A DNA stretch of 64,000 nt from Microbacterium pseudoresistens (lineage in GTDB: Bacteria; Actinomycetota; Actinomycetes; Actinomycetales; Microbacteriaceae), in contig NZ_JACCBH010000001.1 of assembly GCF_013409745.1 (NCBI RefSeq), positions 1,736,001 through 1,800,000 on the forward strand. The letters are read 5' to 3'. A model generated the notes under the pieces. The model saw only the letters and a program-made list of their open reading frames with translations, ran no database searches and was not told the DNA's origin. The position numbers and the translations under genes were made by a program. Shown here one piece after another: positions 26,951-35,275 of this stretch (the first letter of the stretch is position 1; each line of letters starts with the position of its first letter).

Positions 26951-27195
26951 CCCCCGGCGAACGGGGGGAGGATGTCGACGGTTGCGCCGACGGGATGCGC
27001 GCCCGTGCGGCGCACGACGCCGTCGACGAGGTACGAGCCCGAGCGCAGTACGCGATCCATGGCGGCGCCGTAACGGCGGCGCAGCTCGTCGCCGAGAGTC
27101 TGCAGGGTGGGGTCGGCGTCGAAGGAGATGTCCTCCTGCTCGCGCCCGGCGGCCTCGGCGGCCGCCGCGAAGTAGCGCACCGTCACGATCGCCAT
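26947..27195 (-). CDS. moaD: Molybdopterin synthase sulfur carrier subunit
   Basis: 82 aa, ubiquitin-like beta-grasp protein ending in ILPPFAGG. The C-terminal Gly-Gly is adenylated and thiocarboxylated by MoeB, and sulfur is then delivered to precursor Z by the MoaE-MoaD complex. No moaE is present in the window. It is the first gene of moaD-moeA-moaC and lies 109 bp from the divergent moeB. Confidence 0.92.
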   Translation of the reverse strand: MAIVTVRYFAAAAEAAGREQEDISFDADPTLQTLGDELRRRYGAAMDRVLRSGSYLVDGVVRRTGAHPVGATVDILPPFAGG

Positions 27196-27304
27196 GCGAT
27201 CAGTCTACGCCACGCGGCCGAGCCTCACCACGATGCGGAAGACAGCATCCGCATGACGGAAGCATTTGAGCCTGGGGCGGCGTGCGCCGCGTAGAATCCG
27301 GGGC

Positions 27305-28456
27305 ATGGAACCGCTCGTCGACCCGGGCCCCGCGCTGAGCCCCGAGCGCATCACGCGCTACAGCCGTCAGCTCATGCTGCCCGGCTTCGGCGAAGAGGCC
27401 CAGCGCCGCCTGCGCAACGCGCGCGTGCTCGTGATCGGCGCCGGGGGACTGGGCAGTGCAACCGTGCCGGTGCTCGCAGGCGCGGGCGTCGGCACGATCG
27501 GCATCGTCGATGACGACGCCGTCGAGCTGTCCAACCTGCACCGTCAACTCAGCCACGGCGTGGCCGACATCGGCCGGGCGAAGGTCGACTCGCTCGCCGA
27601 CACCGTGCGTGCGCTCGATCCGGAGTGCCGGGTCATCACCCACCCCGAGCGGCTGACCTCGCAGAACCTGCCCGGCATCCTCGCCGACTACGACCTCCTC
27701 GTCGACGGCAGCGACAACTTCCCCACCCGCTACCTCGCCAACGACGCCGCCGAGCTCGCCGGCATCCCGCTCGTGTGGGGTGCGATCCTGCGCTTTCACG
27801 GGCAGGCCGGCATCGCGTGGCGGGCGCACGGCCCCACCTACCGCGACCTGTTCCCCAGCCCGCCGCCGCCCGACGAGGCGCTCTCGTGCGAGCTGGGCGG
27901 TGTGCTACCGAGCCTGTGCACGGCGGTCGGATCGTTTCTCGCGACCGAGGTGATCAAGCTCGTCACCGGCATCGGCGACCCGCTGATCGGGCGCGTGCTC
28001 GTGTACGACGCGCTCACCGCCCGCACCCGGGAGATCGCCTACGCGCCCGATGAGGATGCGGATCCGATCACCGGGCTCATCGACTACGACCTGTTCTGCG
28101 GGGTCACCCCCGACGAGCCCGCCGAGGATGCGCTCTCGGCCGCGGAGCTGCTGCAGCGGATGCGCGCCGGAGAAGAGGTCGTGCTGCTCGACGTGCGCGA
28201 GCCGCACGAGGCCCGTGCACGCCGCATCGAGGGCAGCGCGCTGCTGCCCGTGGGACGGATCGACGCGGGCGAGATGCCCGATGTCGAGGGGAGCATGGTC
28301 GTGTACTGCGAGCAGGACCCGCGCTCGCGGCGCGCCGTTCGGGCCCTGCGGGAGCGAGGCATCGACGCCGTGTATCTCACCGGTGGCATCCGCGCCTTCG
28401 CCGAGGTCGGCGGCCCGGTCGTCGAGGGCGACCGGTCGCCTCACCCGCCGATGTAG
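27305..28456 (+). CDS. moeB: Molybdopterin synthase adenylyltransferase with rhodanese domain
   Basis: 383 aa. The N-terminal ThiF/MoeB domain has the ATP loop [23 protein letters not shown] and the adenylation residues NLHRQLSH; the C-terminal rhodanese domain has the loop [17 protein letters not shown] with the expected cysteine. It activates MoaD. The zinc CxxC pair of E. coli MoeB is only partly kept: the first pair reads TYRD here, as I recall for other actinobacteria. It converges on moaA with a 16-bp overlap of the 3' ends. Confidence 0.88.
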   Translation: MEPLVDPGPALSPERITRYSRQLMLPGFGEEAQRRLRNARVLVIGAGGLGSATVPVLAGAGVGTIGIVDDDAVELSNLHRQLSHGVADIGRAKVDSLADTVRALDPECRVITHPERLTSQNLPGILADYDLLVDGSDNFPTRYLANDAAELAGIPLVWGAILRFHGQAGIAWRAHGPTYRDLFPSPPPPDEALSCELGGVLPSLCTAVGSFLATEVIKLVTGIGDPLIGRVLVYDALTARTREIAYAPDEDADPITGLIDYDLFCGVTPDEPAEDALSAAELLQRMRAGEEVVLLDVREPHEARARRIEGSALLPVGRIDAGEMPDVEGSMVVYCEQDPRSRRAVRALRERGIDAVYLTGGIRAFAEVGGPVVEGDRSPHPPM

Positions 28457-29565
28457 CTCATCTCGATGCGCTTGCGCGCCGCACGCAGCTCGGGGGTGAG
28501 GTTCGTGCGGATCTCGGAGTAGCGGTCGTCGCGCGCGGCCCAGATGCCCGCCAGGGCGTCGGCGATGGTCTCGTCGTCGGCACCGCTGCGCAGCAGGGCG
28601 CGCAGGTCGTGGCCCTCGTCGGCGAACAGGCAGGTGAACAGCTTGCCGTCGGTGGAGATGCGCGCGCGATTGCAGGTCGAGCAGAATGCCCTGGTCACCG
28701 AGGAGATCACGCCGATCTCGCCGCCGCCGTCGGCATAGCGCCAGCGCTGCGCGGTCTCGCCGAGCGTCGCCGGCTCCAGCGGTTCGAGCGGGTGCACGGC
28801 CGAGATGCGCTCGACGACCTCGGCCGAGGGCACGACGTCTTCCATGCGCCAGCCGTTGGAGGTGCCCACATCCATGAACTCGATGAACCGCAGGGTGTGC
28901 GGGGTGTCCTTGAAGTGCGAGGCCATAGGCAGGATCTCGTGATCGTTGAGACCGCGTTTGACGACCATGTTGAGCTTGACGCCGTCGAAGCCGGCCGCCA
29001 TCGCGGCATCGATCCCCGCGAGCACGCGCGAGACGGGGAAGCGCACGTCGTTCATCCGCTGGAACAGTGCGTCGTCGAGCGAGTCGAGTGAGACGGTCAG
29101 CCGGTCCAGGCCCGCATCGCGCAGGGCCTGCGCCTTGACGTTCAGCGCCGAGCCGTTGGTCGTCAACGCGATCTCGGGGCGTGTGCCGTCGGGGGCGCGC
29201 AGGGCCGAGAGCCGGGCGACGAGCTCTTCGATGCCGCGGCGCAGCAGGGGCTCGCCGCCGGTGAGGCGCAGCTTGTGCACGCCGCTGTCGACGGCGATGC
29301 GCGCGATGCGTTCGATCTCGTCGAAGCTGAGCAACTGGTCGTGCTCGAGGAAGGCGTAATCGCGACCGAAGATCGCCTTGGGCATGCAGTACGAGCAGCG
29401 GAAGTTGCAGCGGTCGGTGACCGAGATGCGCAGGTCGCGCAGGGGGCGTTCGCGGCGATCCAGAAGCAGGCCGGTGGACGGGAGCCGCCGGGCGCCGTCG
29501 CCGCGGATGCGCTGATCCCGGCGCGGTGTGCGCGGCGGCGCGTGCACGGGCGAGATCGTCATCAT
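28441..29565 (-). CDS. moaA: GTP 3',8-cyclase (radical SAM)
   Basis: 374 aa. CNFRCSYC (Cys at about 53, 57, 60) binds the SAM-cleaving cluster, and [18 protein letters not shown] binds the second 4Fe-4S cluster. [12 protein letters not shown] is the SAM-binding GGE motif and the C-terminus ends in the required Gly-Gly. A 40-residue N-terminal extension is Arg-rich and unlike E. coli. It follows modC by 78 bp, apparently at the end of the molybdate transport operon. Confidence 0.95.
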   Translation of the reverse strand: MMTISPVHAPPRTPRRDQRIRGDGARRLPSTGLLLDRRERPLRDLRISVTDRCNFRCSYCMPKAIFGRDYAFLEHDQLLSFDEIERIARIAVDSGVHKLRLTGGEPLLRRGIEELVARLSALRAPDGTRPEIALTTNGSALNVKAQALRDAGLDRLTVSLDSLDDALFQRMNDVRFPVSRVLAGIDAAMAAGFDGVKLNMVVKRGLNDHEILPMASHFKDTPHTLRFIEFMDVGTSNGWRMEDVVPSAEVVERISAVHPLEPLEPATLGETAQRWRYADGGGEIGVISSVTRAFCSTCNRARISTDGKLFTCLFADEGHDLRALLRSGADDETIADALAGIWAARDDRYSEIRTNLTPELRAARKRIEMSYIGG

Positions 29566-29643
29566 CCGCCTCCCTTCGGATCGTCACGGTATCACCGGCG
29601 GCTGGGTGACCGGCCCGAAGGGTGTGCAGAACCGTGGGCGAGC

Positions 29644-30717
29644 TCAGGCATCGAAGGAGCGCGCCGAGACGTCTTCGACCGCCACCTCGAACGCCATCCG
29701 GGCACCGGCGCGCAGGTCGGCCGTCGCGGCGGTCGCCGAGGGGCAGTCGACGAGGATGGGGTATTCCTCCAGGTGCAGCCGCACGGCGCCGGGCACCGGC
29801 TCCAGATACGAGATCGTGCCGTGCCAGCGATTCTCCGCCGTGGGGGCCGTGTCGTCGGCCGCACCGCGGATGCGCACCGCGCCCGGGGCGAACACCGCGC
29901 TCGCACGGGCGGCGTCGGTAACGGGGGCCGGACCCCGCAGCCGCAGCGTGGCGCCGTTCGCATCGGACACGACGACGGTGCCGTCCACGGGCGCGCCTTC
30001 GACGAGGTTGACCCCCGACATCGCGGCCAGGAAGGCCGAGCGCGGATGTCCGAGCACCTCGCCGGTCGATCCCTGCTGCACGATGCCGCCGTCCTGCAGC
30101 ACGATCATGCGATCGGCGAGGACCACCGCATCCAGCGGGTCGTGCGTGACGAGGACGAGCGGGATGCCTGCACGGTCGCGCTGCTCGGCGATGAGCCGGC
30201 GCGCCTGGGCCGCCGTCTGCGCATCCAGCGCGGCGAACGGTTCGTCCAGCAGCAGTGCCTGGGGATCGGCGGCGAGAGCGCGGGCGAGCGCCACGCGCTG
30301 CTGCTGTCCGCCGGAGAGCTGCGCGGGGCGTCGCGCATCGTGCTCGGTCAGGCCCACTTCGGCGAGCAGGCGCTGTGCGCGTTCGCGGGCCGCGCCCCGG
30401 GGCACGCCCTGTGCACGAGGTCCGAAGGCCACGTTCTCCAGGGTCGACAGGTGCGGGAAGAGCAGGGCGCGCTGACCGAGCAGGCCGATGCGGCGCCGTT
30501 GCGGGGTCAGGCGCACCCCGTCGCCGTGCAGCACCCGGCCGTCGAGCGAGATCGTTCCCTCCACGTCGCGCAGGTGACCGGCGATGGCGCCGAGAAGCGT
30601 GGACTTGCCCGCGCCGTTCGGCCCGATGATGGCGAGGATCTCTCCTGGCCTGGCACTCAGGGCGGCGGTGAGCGTGAATCCGCCGTTGCGCGCGCGGATA
30701 TCGACGTCGAGGCTCAT
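29644..30717 (-). CDS. modC: Molybdate ABC transporter ATP-binding protein
   Basis: 357 aa. Walker A GPNGAGKST, the ABC signature LSGGQQQRVALARAL, Walker B ALLLDEP and H-loop VLVTHD are in order. The C-terminal region (about residue 230 on) is a TOBE/Mop-type molybdate-sensing domain. It powers uptake with ModB and ModA and overlaps modB by 4 bp. Confidence 0.93.
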   Translation of the reverse strand: MSLDVDIRARNGGFTLTAALSARPGEILAIIGPNGAGKSTLLGAIAGHLRDVEGTISLDGRVLHGDGVRLTPQRRRIGLLGQRALLFPHLSTLENVAFGPRAQGVPRGAARERAQRLLAEVGLTEHDARRPAQLSGGQQQRVALARALAADPQALLLDEPFAALDAQTAAQARRLIAEQRDRAGIPLVLVTHDPLDAVVLADRMIVLQDGGIVQQGSTGEVLGHPRSAFLAAMSGVNLVEGAPVDGTVVVSDANGATLRLRGPAPVTDAARASAVFAPGAVRIRGAADDTAPTAENRWHGTISYLEPVPGAVRLHLEEYPILVDCPSATAATADLRAGARMAFEVAVEDVSARSFDA

Positions 30718-31505
30718 CGCATCGAATCCGCTCGCCAGCCGCGCATGAGCACGAGCACGGCCACCGCGACGACGATGAGCATGAGCGAGAGGGCGATCGC
30801 CGTGTCCTGCCGCACGCCGGCGCCGTTGAAGGCGGTGTAGATGGCCAGCGGCATGGTGCGGGTGACACCGGCGGCGTTTCCGGCGAACAGGGCCGTGGCG
30901 CCGAACTCGCCGAGCGCGCGCGCGAAGCACAGCACGGTTCCCGCCACCAGGCCGGAACCGGCGAGCGGCAGGGTCACGCGCCGGAAGGTCGTGAAGCGGC
31001 TGGCGCCCAGGCTCGCGGCCACTTGCTCGTGGCCCGTGCCGATCGTGCGCATCGTGCCCTCGACGGAGATCACGAGGAAGGGCAGGGCGACGAACGCCTG
31101 GGCGATCACGACGGCGGTGGTCGTGAACGGGATGCGGATGCCCATCACCTCCAGCACGTCGCCGAACATGCCGTTGCGGCCCAGCAGCGCCAGCAGGGCG
31201 ATGCCGCCCACGAGAGGAGGGAGCACGAGCGGGAGGGTGGCCAGGGTGCGCAGGATCGCCGCGAGCCATGCGGGGCTGCGCGCGATCACCAGGGCCAGCG
31301 GAACGCCGAGCAGGATGCACAGGCCGGTGGCGATGGCGGCGGTGACCAGCGACAGCCCGAGAGCCTGCAGAGCCTCGGGAGCCATGATGGCCGCGGGCAC
31401 CCCCGCCCAGTCCAGTCGTGCGAGAAGCGCGGCGAACGGCAGCACGAGAAGCAGTGCGCCGATGCCGGCGGGCACGGCCAGCCAGGCGGGGATGCGAGCG
31501 GTCAT
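30714..31505 (-). CDS. modB: Molybdate ABC transporter permease
   Basis: 263 aa with about six membrane helices. The EAA-type loop is GHEQVAASLGASRFTTFRRVTLP near residue 165, and the ARALGEFGATALFAGN segment is highly typical of ModB/CysW permeases. It lies 24 bp after modA and overlaps modC by ATGA. Confidence 0.94.
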   Translation of the reverse strand: MTARIPAWLAVPAGIGALLLVLPFAALLARLDWAGVPAAIMAPEALQALGLSLVTAAIATGLCILLGVPLALVIARSPAWLAAILRTLATLPLVLPPLVGGIALLALLGRNGMFGDVLEVMGIRIPFTTTAVVIAQAFVALPFLVISVEGTMRTIGTGHEQVAASLGASRFTTFRRVTLPLAGSGLVAGTVLCFARALGEFGATALFAGNAAGVTRTMPLAIYTAFNGAGVRQDTAIALSLMLIVVAVAVLVLMRGWRADSMR

Positions 31506-31529
31506 CGTCGTTTCAGGTATCCGCGTCGA

Positions 31530-32345
31530 TCAGGGAGCGCCGAAGCCGAAGTCGGCGAGCACCGACTGCCCCTTGTCGGACAGGACGAACTCGACGAACG
31601 CCTTGGCGGCATCCGGGTTCTTCGACGCCTTCAGCACGGTGAGCGGATACACGTTGGTCGCGCGCTCGGCGCCGTCGATCTCCACACCCTCGACCTCGTC
31701 GCCGCCGGCGGTCACATCGGTGCGGTACACGAGACCGGCATCGGCCTCGCCCGACTTGACCTTGGCGAGCACGGCGGTGACGTTCTGCTCCTCGCTGACG
31801 GGGGTCAGCGCCACGCCGTCGGCATCGAGCAGCGTGTGCGAGGCGTTGCCGCAGGGCACCTCGGGGGCGCAGACGACGACGAGCCTGGCCGGGTCGGCCA
31901 GGTCGGCGAGGCCGGTGACGTCCGTCGGGTTGCCGGGGGCGACCGCGATCTCCAGCACGTTGGTGGCGAACGCCTGCGGGTCGGCGGCAAGGCCATCGAC
32001 CTTGTCCATGTTCTTCTCGTCGGCCGAGGCGAAGACATCCGCCTCCGCGCCCTCGAGCAATTGGGTGGCCAGCGTCGAGGAGCCGTCGTAGGTGATCGGC
32101 TTGATCACGACATCGGGGTGCTCCGCGGTGAACGCGGCCGACAGCTCGTCGAATGCGCCGCCCAGCGAGGCGGCGGCGAAGATGGTCAGCTCGCCCGTAA
32201 GGGTGTCCGCGGCGGTTTCCGTGGGGGCGGAAGTGCTCCCGGGCGCGGGCTCGGCGCCCGCGCATCCGGTGAGGGCGATGCCGGCCGCGGCGGCCGCGGC
32301 GAGCAGGATCGAAGCCGCGGTGCGGCGGCGAAGGGGCGTGGTCAC
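31530..32345 (-). CDS. modA: Molybdate-binding lipoprotein
   Basis: 271 aa from a GTG that overlaps the stop of the upstream regulator gene (GTGA). The signal peptide ends in the lipobox LTGC. The mature part has LTIFAAASLGGAFDELSAAF and ITYDGSSTLATQL, where the serines bind the oxyanion, and the late VYRTDV segment. It captures molybdate for ModBC, supplying the metal for xanthine dehydrogenase. Confidence 0.94.
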   Translation of the reverse strand: MTTPLRRRTAASILLAAAAAAGIALTGCAGAEPAPGSTSAPTETAADTLTGELTIFAAASLGGAFDELSAAFTAEHPDVVIKPITYDGSSTLATQLLEGAEADVFASADEKNMDKVDGLAADPQAFATNVLEIAVAPGNPTDVTGLADLADPARLVVVCAPEVPCGNASHTLLDADGVALTPVSEEQNVTAVLAKVKSGEADAGLVYRTDVTAGGDEVEGVEIDGAERATNVYPLTVLKASKNPDAAKAFVEFVLSDKGQSVLADFGFGAP

Positions 32346-32749
32346 GAGTGCTGTTCTCTTTCGGTTTCCAGGATGACCATGGTCGCTTTGACCACGGCGA
32401 CGCCCTTCGAGCCGACATCGAGTCTGAGCTCGCGGGCGGCTTCGGCCGACATCAGCGACACGACCCGGTGCGGGCCGCACTGCAGCTCGACCTGGGCCAT
32501 GATGCCGTCGATCTCGACCCGGGTGACGAGTCCGACGAAGCGATTGCGTGCGCTTCGGCGCACGTCGCCGAGATCGGAGGTCTCGGAAGCGAGGGTCTTC
32601 GCGTGGGCGGCGAGTTCTGCGCCGTCCACGACCTGGCGTCCTGAGGCGTCCTGCGAGACGGTGAGGATGTCGTCGTGTACCCATCGTCGGACGGTGTCAT
32701 CGCTCACGCCGAGCAGGTTCGCCGCCTCGCTGATCCGAAAGTGCGTCAT
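32342..32749 (-). CDS. HTH-Mop (TOBE) molybdate-responsive regulator
   Basis: 135 aa from the ATG at 32749 (a second ATG two codons earlier is possible). The N-terminal half is a MerR/excisionase-like DNA-binding helix-turn-helix (FRISEAANLLGVSDDTVRRWV). The C-terminal half is a single Mop domain (NRFVGLVTRVEIDGIMAQVELQCG, then VVSLMSAEAARELRLDVGSKGVAVVKATMV) that binds molybdate. It is the first gene of the mod operon and a natural molybdate sensor for it. It is divergent from guanine deaminase. Confidence 0.85.
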   Translation of the reverse strand: MTHFRISEAANLLGVSDDTVRRWVHDDILTVSQDASGRQVVDGAELAAHAKTLASETSDLGDVRRSARNRFVGLVTRVEIDGIMAQVELQCGPHRVVSLMSAEAARELRLDVGSKGVAVVKATMVILETEREQHS

Positions 32750-32791
32750 AAGCATGACGATACAGACGCAGATGCGGAACTGCAATTCAGA

Positions 32792-32829
32792 ATCTCGCAT
32801 TGCGGAAGTCAATTTCCAAAATGAGTGGA
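32792..32829 (+). promoter_or_regulatory. Tandem 17-bp operators before guanine deaminase
   Basis: ATCTC-GCATTGC-GGAAG (32792-32808) and TTTCC-AAAATGA-GTGGA (32813-32829) are centred exactly 21 bp apart. CAGAAT (32788-32793) overlaps the first site by two bases as a -10-like box. The same architecture recurs at the other purine promoters. The interval is shared with the divergent mod operon. Confidence 0.6.
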
Positions 32830-32853
32830 CGGGGCGCCGTTTCCTTGTTACTC

Positions 32854-32901
32854 TCGATCGCGCCCCTGGGAGCCTCGCATGGCTCCGCGACAGGGGATCG
32901 A
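32854..32901 (+). promoter_or_regulatory. Structured 5' leader of guanine deaminase mRNA
   Basis: Three stacked helices are perfectly paired: TCGAT/ATCGA (32854-32858 with 32897-32901), CCCCTG/CAGGGG (32863-32868 with 32891-32896) and GGAGCC/GGCTCC (32869-32874 with 32881-32886). A CGCG bulge lies on one side, a GCGA bulge on the other, and the apical loop is TCGCAT. It ends 85 bp before the start codon. A cis-regulatory RNA is possible; it was not matched to a known class. Confidence 0.5.
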
Positions 32902-32986
32902 AGAATCGCACACCGTGGATCGACGAGGATCCGAGCCCGCCAGGGCTCCTCGCCAGGTCGCGAAACACAGCAAGGAAGCTTTCGAG

Positions 32987-33523
32987 ATGAACACCATCGG
33001 CCTCACCTCCACCGACAGCCCCGCTGACGGTTCGCAGACCGCCGGGCAGACGCCGGCCGAGTACCTCGCCCGCGCCGTCGCCCTCGCGACCGACAACGTC
33101 CGCAACGCGGGCGGCCCGTTCGGCGCCGTCGTCGTGGCCGCCGACGGCCGCGTCTTCGAGGGCGTCAACCGCGTCACCGCGAACCTCGACCCCTCCGCTC
33201 ACGCCGAGGTCAGCGCGATCCGCAACGCCTGCCAGGGTCTGGGGACGTTCGACCTCAGCGGTGCTGTGCTCTATACGAGCTGCGAGCCCTGCCCGATGTG
33301 CCTGGCGACCTCGCTCTGGGCCCGCATCGACAAGGTGTACTTCGCCGCCGACCGCAACGATGCCGCTGCCGCCGGATTCGATGACGCCGTCTTCTACCGC
33401 TACTTCGAGGGCGACGCCTCCGACCGCGAGATCATGCCGGTCGCGCGCGAGGAGCTCCCCCCGGTGCAGCGCGTCGAGCCGTTCACCGAGTGGAACGACA
33501 CCGTCGGTCGCACCGACTACTGA
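32987..33523 (+). CDS. guaD: Guanine deaminase (cytidine-deaminase-like fold)
   Basis: 178 aa from the ATG at 32987 with AAGGAAG upstream; longer starts would run into the leader structure and operators. It contains the zinc deaminase motifs HAEVSAIRNA (His and catalytic Glu) and SCEPCPMCL (two Cys), plus the EGVNRVTANLDPSAHAEV context typical of bacterial guanine deaminases. The expected reaction is guanine to xanthine, feeding xanthine dehydrogenase. The purine permease is downstream. Confidence 0.88.
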   Translation: MNTIGLTSTDSPADGSQTAGQTPAEYLARAVALATDNVRNAGGPFGAVVVAADGRVFEGVNRVTANLDPSAHAEVSAIRNACQGLGTFDLSGAVLYTSCEPCPMCLATSLWARIDKVYFAADRNDAAAAGFDDAVFYRYFEGDASDREIMPVAREELPPVQRVEPFTEWNDTVGRTDY

Positions 33524-33530
33524 CCAGCCT

Positions 33531-33560
33531 GAAGGGGTGCGGCGACCACCGCACCCCTTC
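33531..33560 (+). terminator. Terminator after guaD
   Basis: GAAGGGGTGCGG (33531-33542) pairs perfectly with CCGCACCCCTTC (33549-33560) across a 6-nt loop, 7 bp after the stop. The permease gene downstream therefore either depends on read-through or has its own promoter. The 160 bp before it contain two further small hairpins (near 33655 and 33680) but no operator pair. Confidence 0.8.
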
Positions 33561-33719
33561 GTTCGGCCCGCTGACCGGCACAACGGGTTCAGCGCACCGA
33601 TCACACCAAGACCTCCCGGGACGCGCACCTCCACCGTCGCCCCCGGAACACCGCCGGACGCCGTCCGGCATGACCCACGGAGCGACGACGCTCCGCGACC
33701 CGAGCAGGAGAGCACTTCT

Positions 33720-35192
33720 ATGTCTCAGACCGCCGAGATCCGCGAGGACGCGGAAATCCCCGATAACGCGCCGCAGACGCGCGGAATCGATCGATTCTTC
33801 GAGATCACGAAGCGGGGATCCACGATCCCGCAGGAGATCCGCGGAGGACTGGTCACCTTCTTCGCGATGGCGTACATCGTCATCCTCAACCCCATCATCC
33901 TCTCCGGGGGAACCGACGTCGCAGGCAACGCCCTCGACTTCGCGCAGGTCGGCGCCGTCACCGGTCTGACCGCCGGTGTCATGACCGTGCTCATGGGCCT
34001 CGTCGCCCGCGTGCCGTTCGCTCTGGCCGCCGGCCTCGGCATCAACTCGTTCCTCGCCGTCTCCGTGGTGGGCGACGTGACCTGGCCCGAAGCCATGGGC
34101 CTGGTGATGATCAACGGCGTCCTGATCGTGCTGCTCGGTGCCACCGGCATCCGCACCGCGATCTTCCACGCCGTGCCGCAGGCGCTGAAGGCGGCCATCA
34201 CGGTCGGCATCGGCCTGTTCATCGCCTTCATCGGAATGGTCGACGCCGGCTTCGTCAACCGCACCCCGGCCGGTCCGCCGGTGCAGCTGGGCGACGGCGG
34301 ATCGCTGAACTCGGTCCCGACCCTCATCTTCGTCGGCACGCTCGTGCTGATGGGCGTGCTGCTGGCCCGCAAGGTTCCCGGCGCCATCCTCATCGGCATC
34401 ATCGCCGGCACCGTGGTCTCGGTCATCGTCGAGGCCGTCATGAAGCTCGGCGCGCTCGACCCCGAGGGCAGCAACCCCGGCGGATGGCACATGACCGTGC
34501 CGGAGCTGCCCACGCAGTGGCTGAGCATCCCCGACTTCTCGCTGGTGGGTCAGTTCGACCTGTTCGGCTCGTTCGGCCGCATCGGCGCGCTGGCCGCCGT
34601 GATGCTCGTCTTCACCCTGCTGTTCACGAACTTCTTCGACGCCATGGGCGCCATGACCGGGCTCGCCCGAGAGGCCGGCATCGCCCGCAAGGACGCGACC
34701 TTCCCGCGTCTGCGCAGCGCCTTCGTCGTCGAAGGCGCCGGCGCCGTCATGGGCGGTGGCACGTCGAGCTCGTCTGCGACGGTCTTCATCGACAGTGCCG
34801 CCGGAATCGCGGAGGGCGCCCGCACGGGCCTCGCCTCGCTGGTCACCGGTGCTCTCTTCCTGCTGTCGATGTTCCTCACGCCGCTGACGGCCATCGTTCC
34901 GATCGAGGTCGCCGCCGCCGCGCTGGTCGTGGTGGGTGCGCTGATGATGTCGCAGATCCGCGAGATCAAGTTCAACAAGTTCGCCGTCGCCATGCCCGCG
35001 TTCCTCACGATCGTGACCATGCCGCTGACGTATTCGATCGCCAACGGCATCGGCGCGGGCTTCATCGCCTGGGCCCTCGTCAACGCCCTCGCCGGCCGTG
35101 CCAAGAAGGTGCACTGGCTGCTGTGGGTCGTCGCCCTCGGCTTCGCGGTGTACTTCGCGCGCGGCCCGATCGAGACGCTGCTGGCCGGCTGA
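33720..35192 (+). CDS. NCS2-family purine permease (AzgA/PbuG type)
   Basis: 490 aa, ATG after CAGGAGAG. Starts with FFEITKRGSTIPQEIRGGLVTFFAMAYIVILNP, which is characteristic of the hypoxanthine/guanine/adenine branch of NCS2. LAAGLGINSFLAV and GTSSSSATVFIDSAAGIAEGAR carry the substrate-site motifs. Fourteen membrane segments are predicted. Next to guanine deaminase, guanine or hypoxanthine uptake by proton symport is the likely role. Confidence 0.9.
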   Translation: MSQTAEIREDAEIPDNAPQTRGIDRFFEITKRGSTIPQEIRGGLVTFFAMAYIVILNPIILSGGTDVAGNALDFAQVGAVTGLTAGVMTVLMGLVARVPFALAAGLGINSFLAVSVVGDVTWPEAMGLVMINGVLIVLLGATGIRTAIFHAVPQALKAAITVGIGLFIAFIGMVDAGFVNRTPAGPPVQLGDGGSLNSVPTLIFVGTLVLMGVLLARKVPGAILIGIIAGTVVSVIVEAVMKLGALDPEGSNPGGWHMTVPELPTQWLSIPDFSLVGQFDLFGSFGRIGALAAVMLVFTLLFTNFFDAMGAMTGLAREAGIARKDATFPRLRSAFVVEGAGAVMGGGTSSSSATVFIDSAAGIAEGARTGLASLVTGALFLLSMFLTPLTAIVPIEVAAAALVVVGALMMSQIREIKFNKFAVAMPAFLTIVTMPLTYSIANGIGAGFIAWALVNALAGRAKKVHWLLWVVALGFAVYFARGPIETLLAG

Positions 35193-35209
35193 TCGAGGCC
35201 GACACCCCT

Positions 35210-35246
35210 CTGTGCCCGGTGTCCGCTTCGGCGGCACCGGGCACAG
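35210..35246 (+). terminator. Terminator after the purine permease
   Basis: CTGTGCCCGGTG (35210-35221) pairs with CACCGGGCACAG (35235-35246). The interior adds CCGC/GCGG around a stable TTCG tetraloop, with one bulged T. Confidence 0.85.
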
Positions 35247-35275
35247 GCGTCTTCGGACGATGAAAGGATGGCCGG

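Noticed and set aside
27196-27304. A molybdenum cofactor riboswitch between moaD and moeB
   Set aside because: The interval is short and no multi-stem Moco leader structure could be drawn. The same holds for the 78 bp before moaA.
27905-30868. A 987-codon minus-strand frame across moeB, moaA and modC
   Set aside because: It reads across genes in other frames and gives Arg/Pro-rich sequence without domains. The moaA and modC frames are unambiguous.
32825-32986. An earlier start for guanine deaminase
   Set aside because: It would place the operators and the hairpin leader inside the coding region and adds residues not seen in the family. The ATG at 32987 has a good ribosome site.
33561-33719. 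A purine riboswitch before the NCS2 permease
   Set aside because: Only two small simple hairpins are present. The conserved core of the known guanine/adenine riboswitch was not found.
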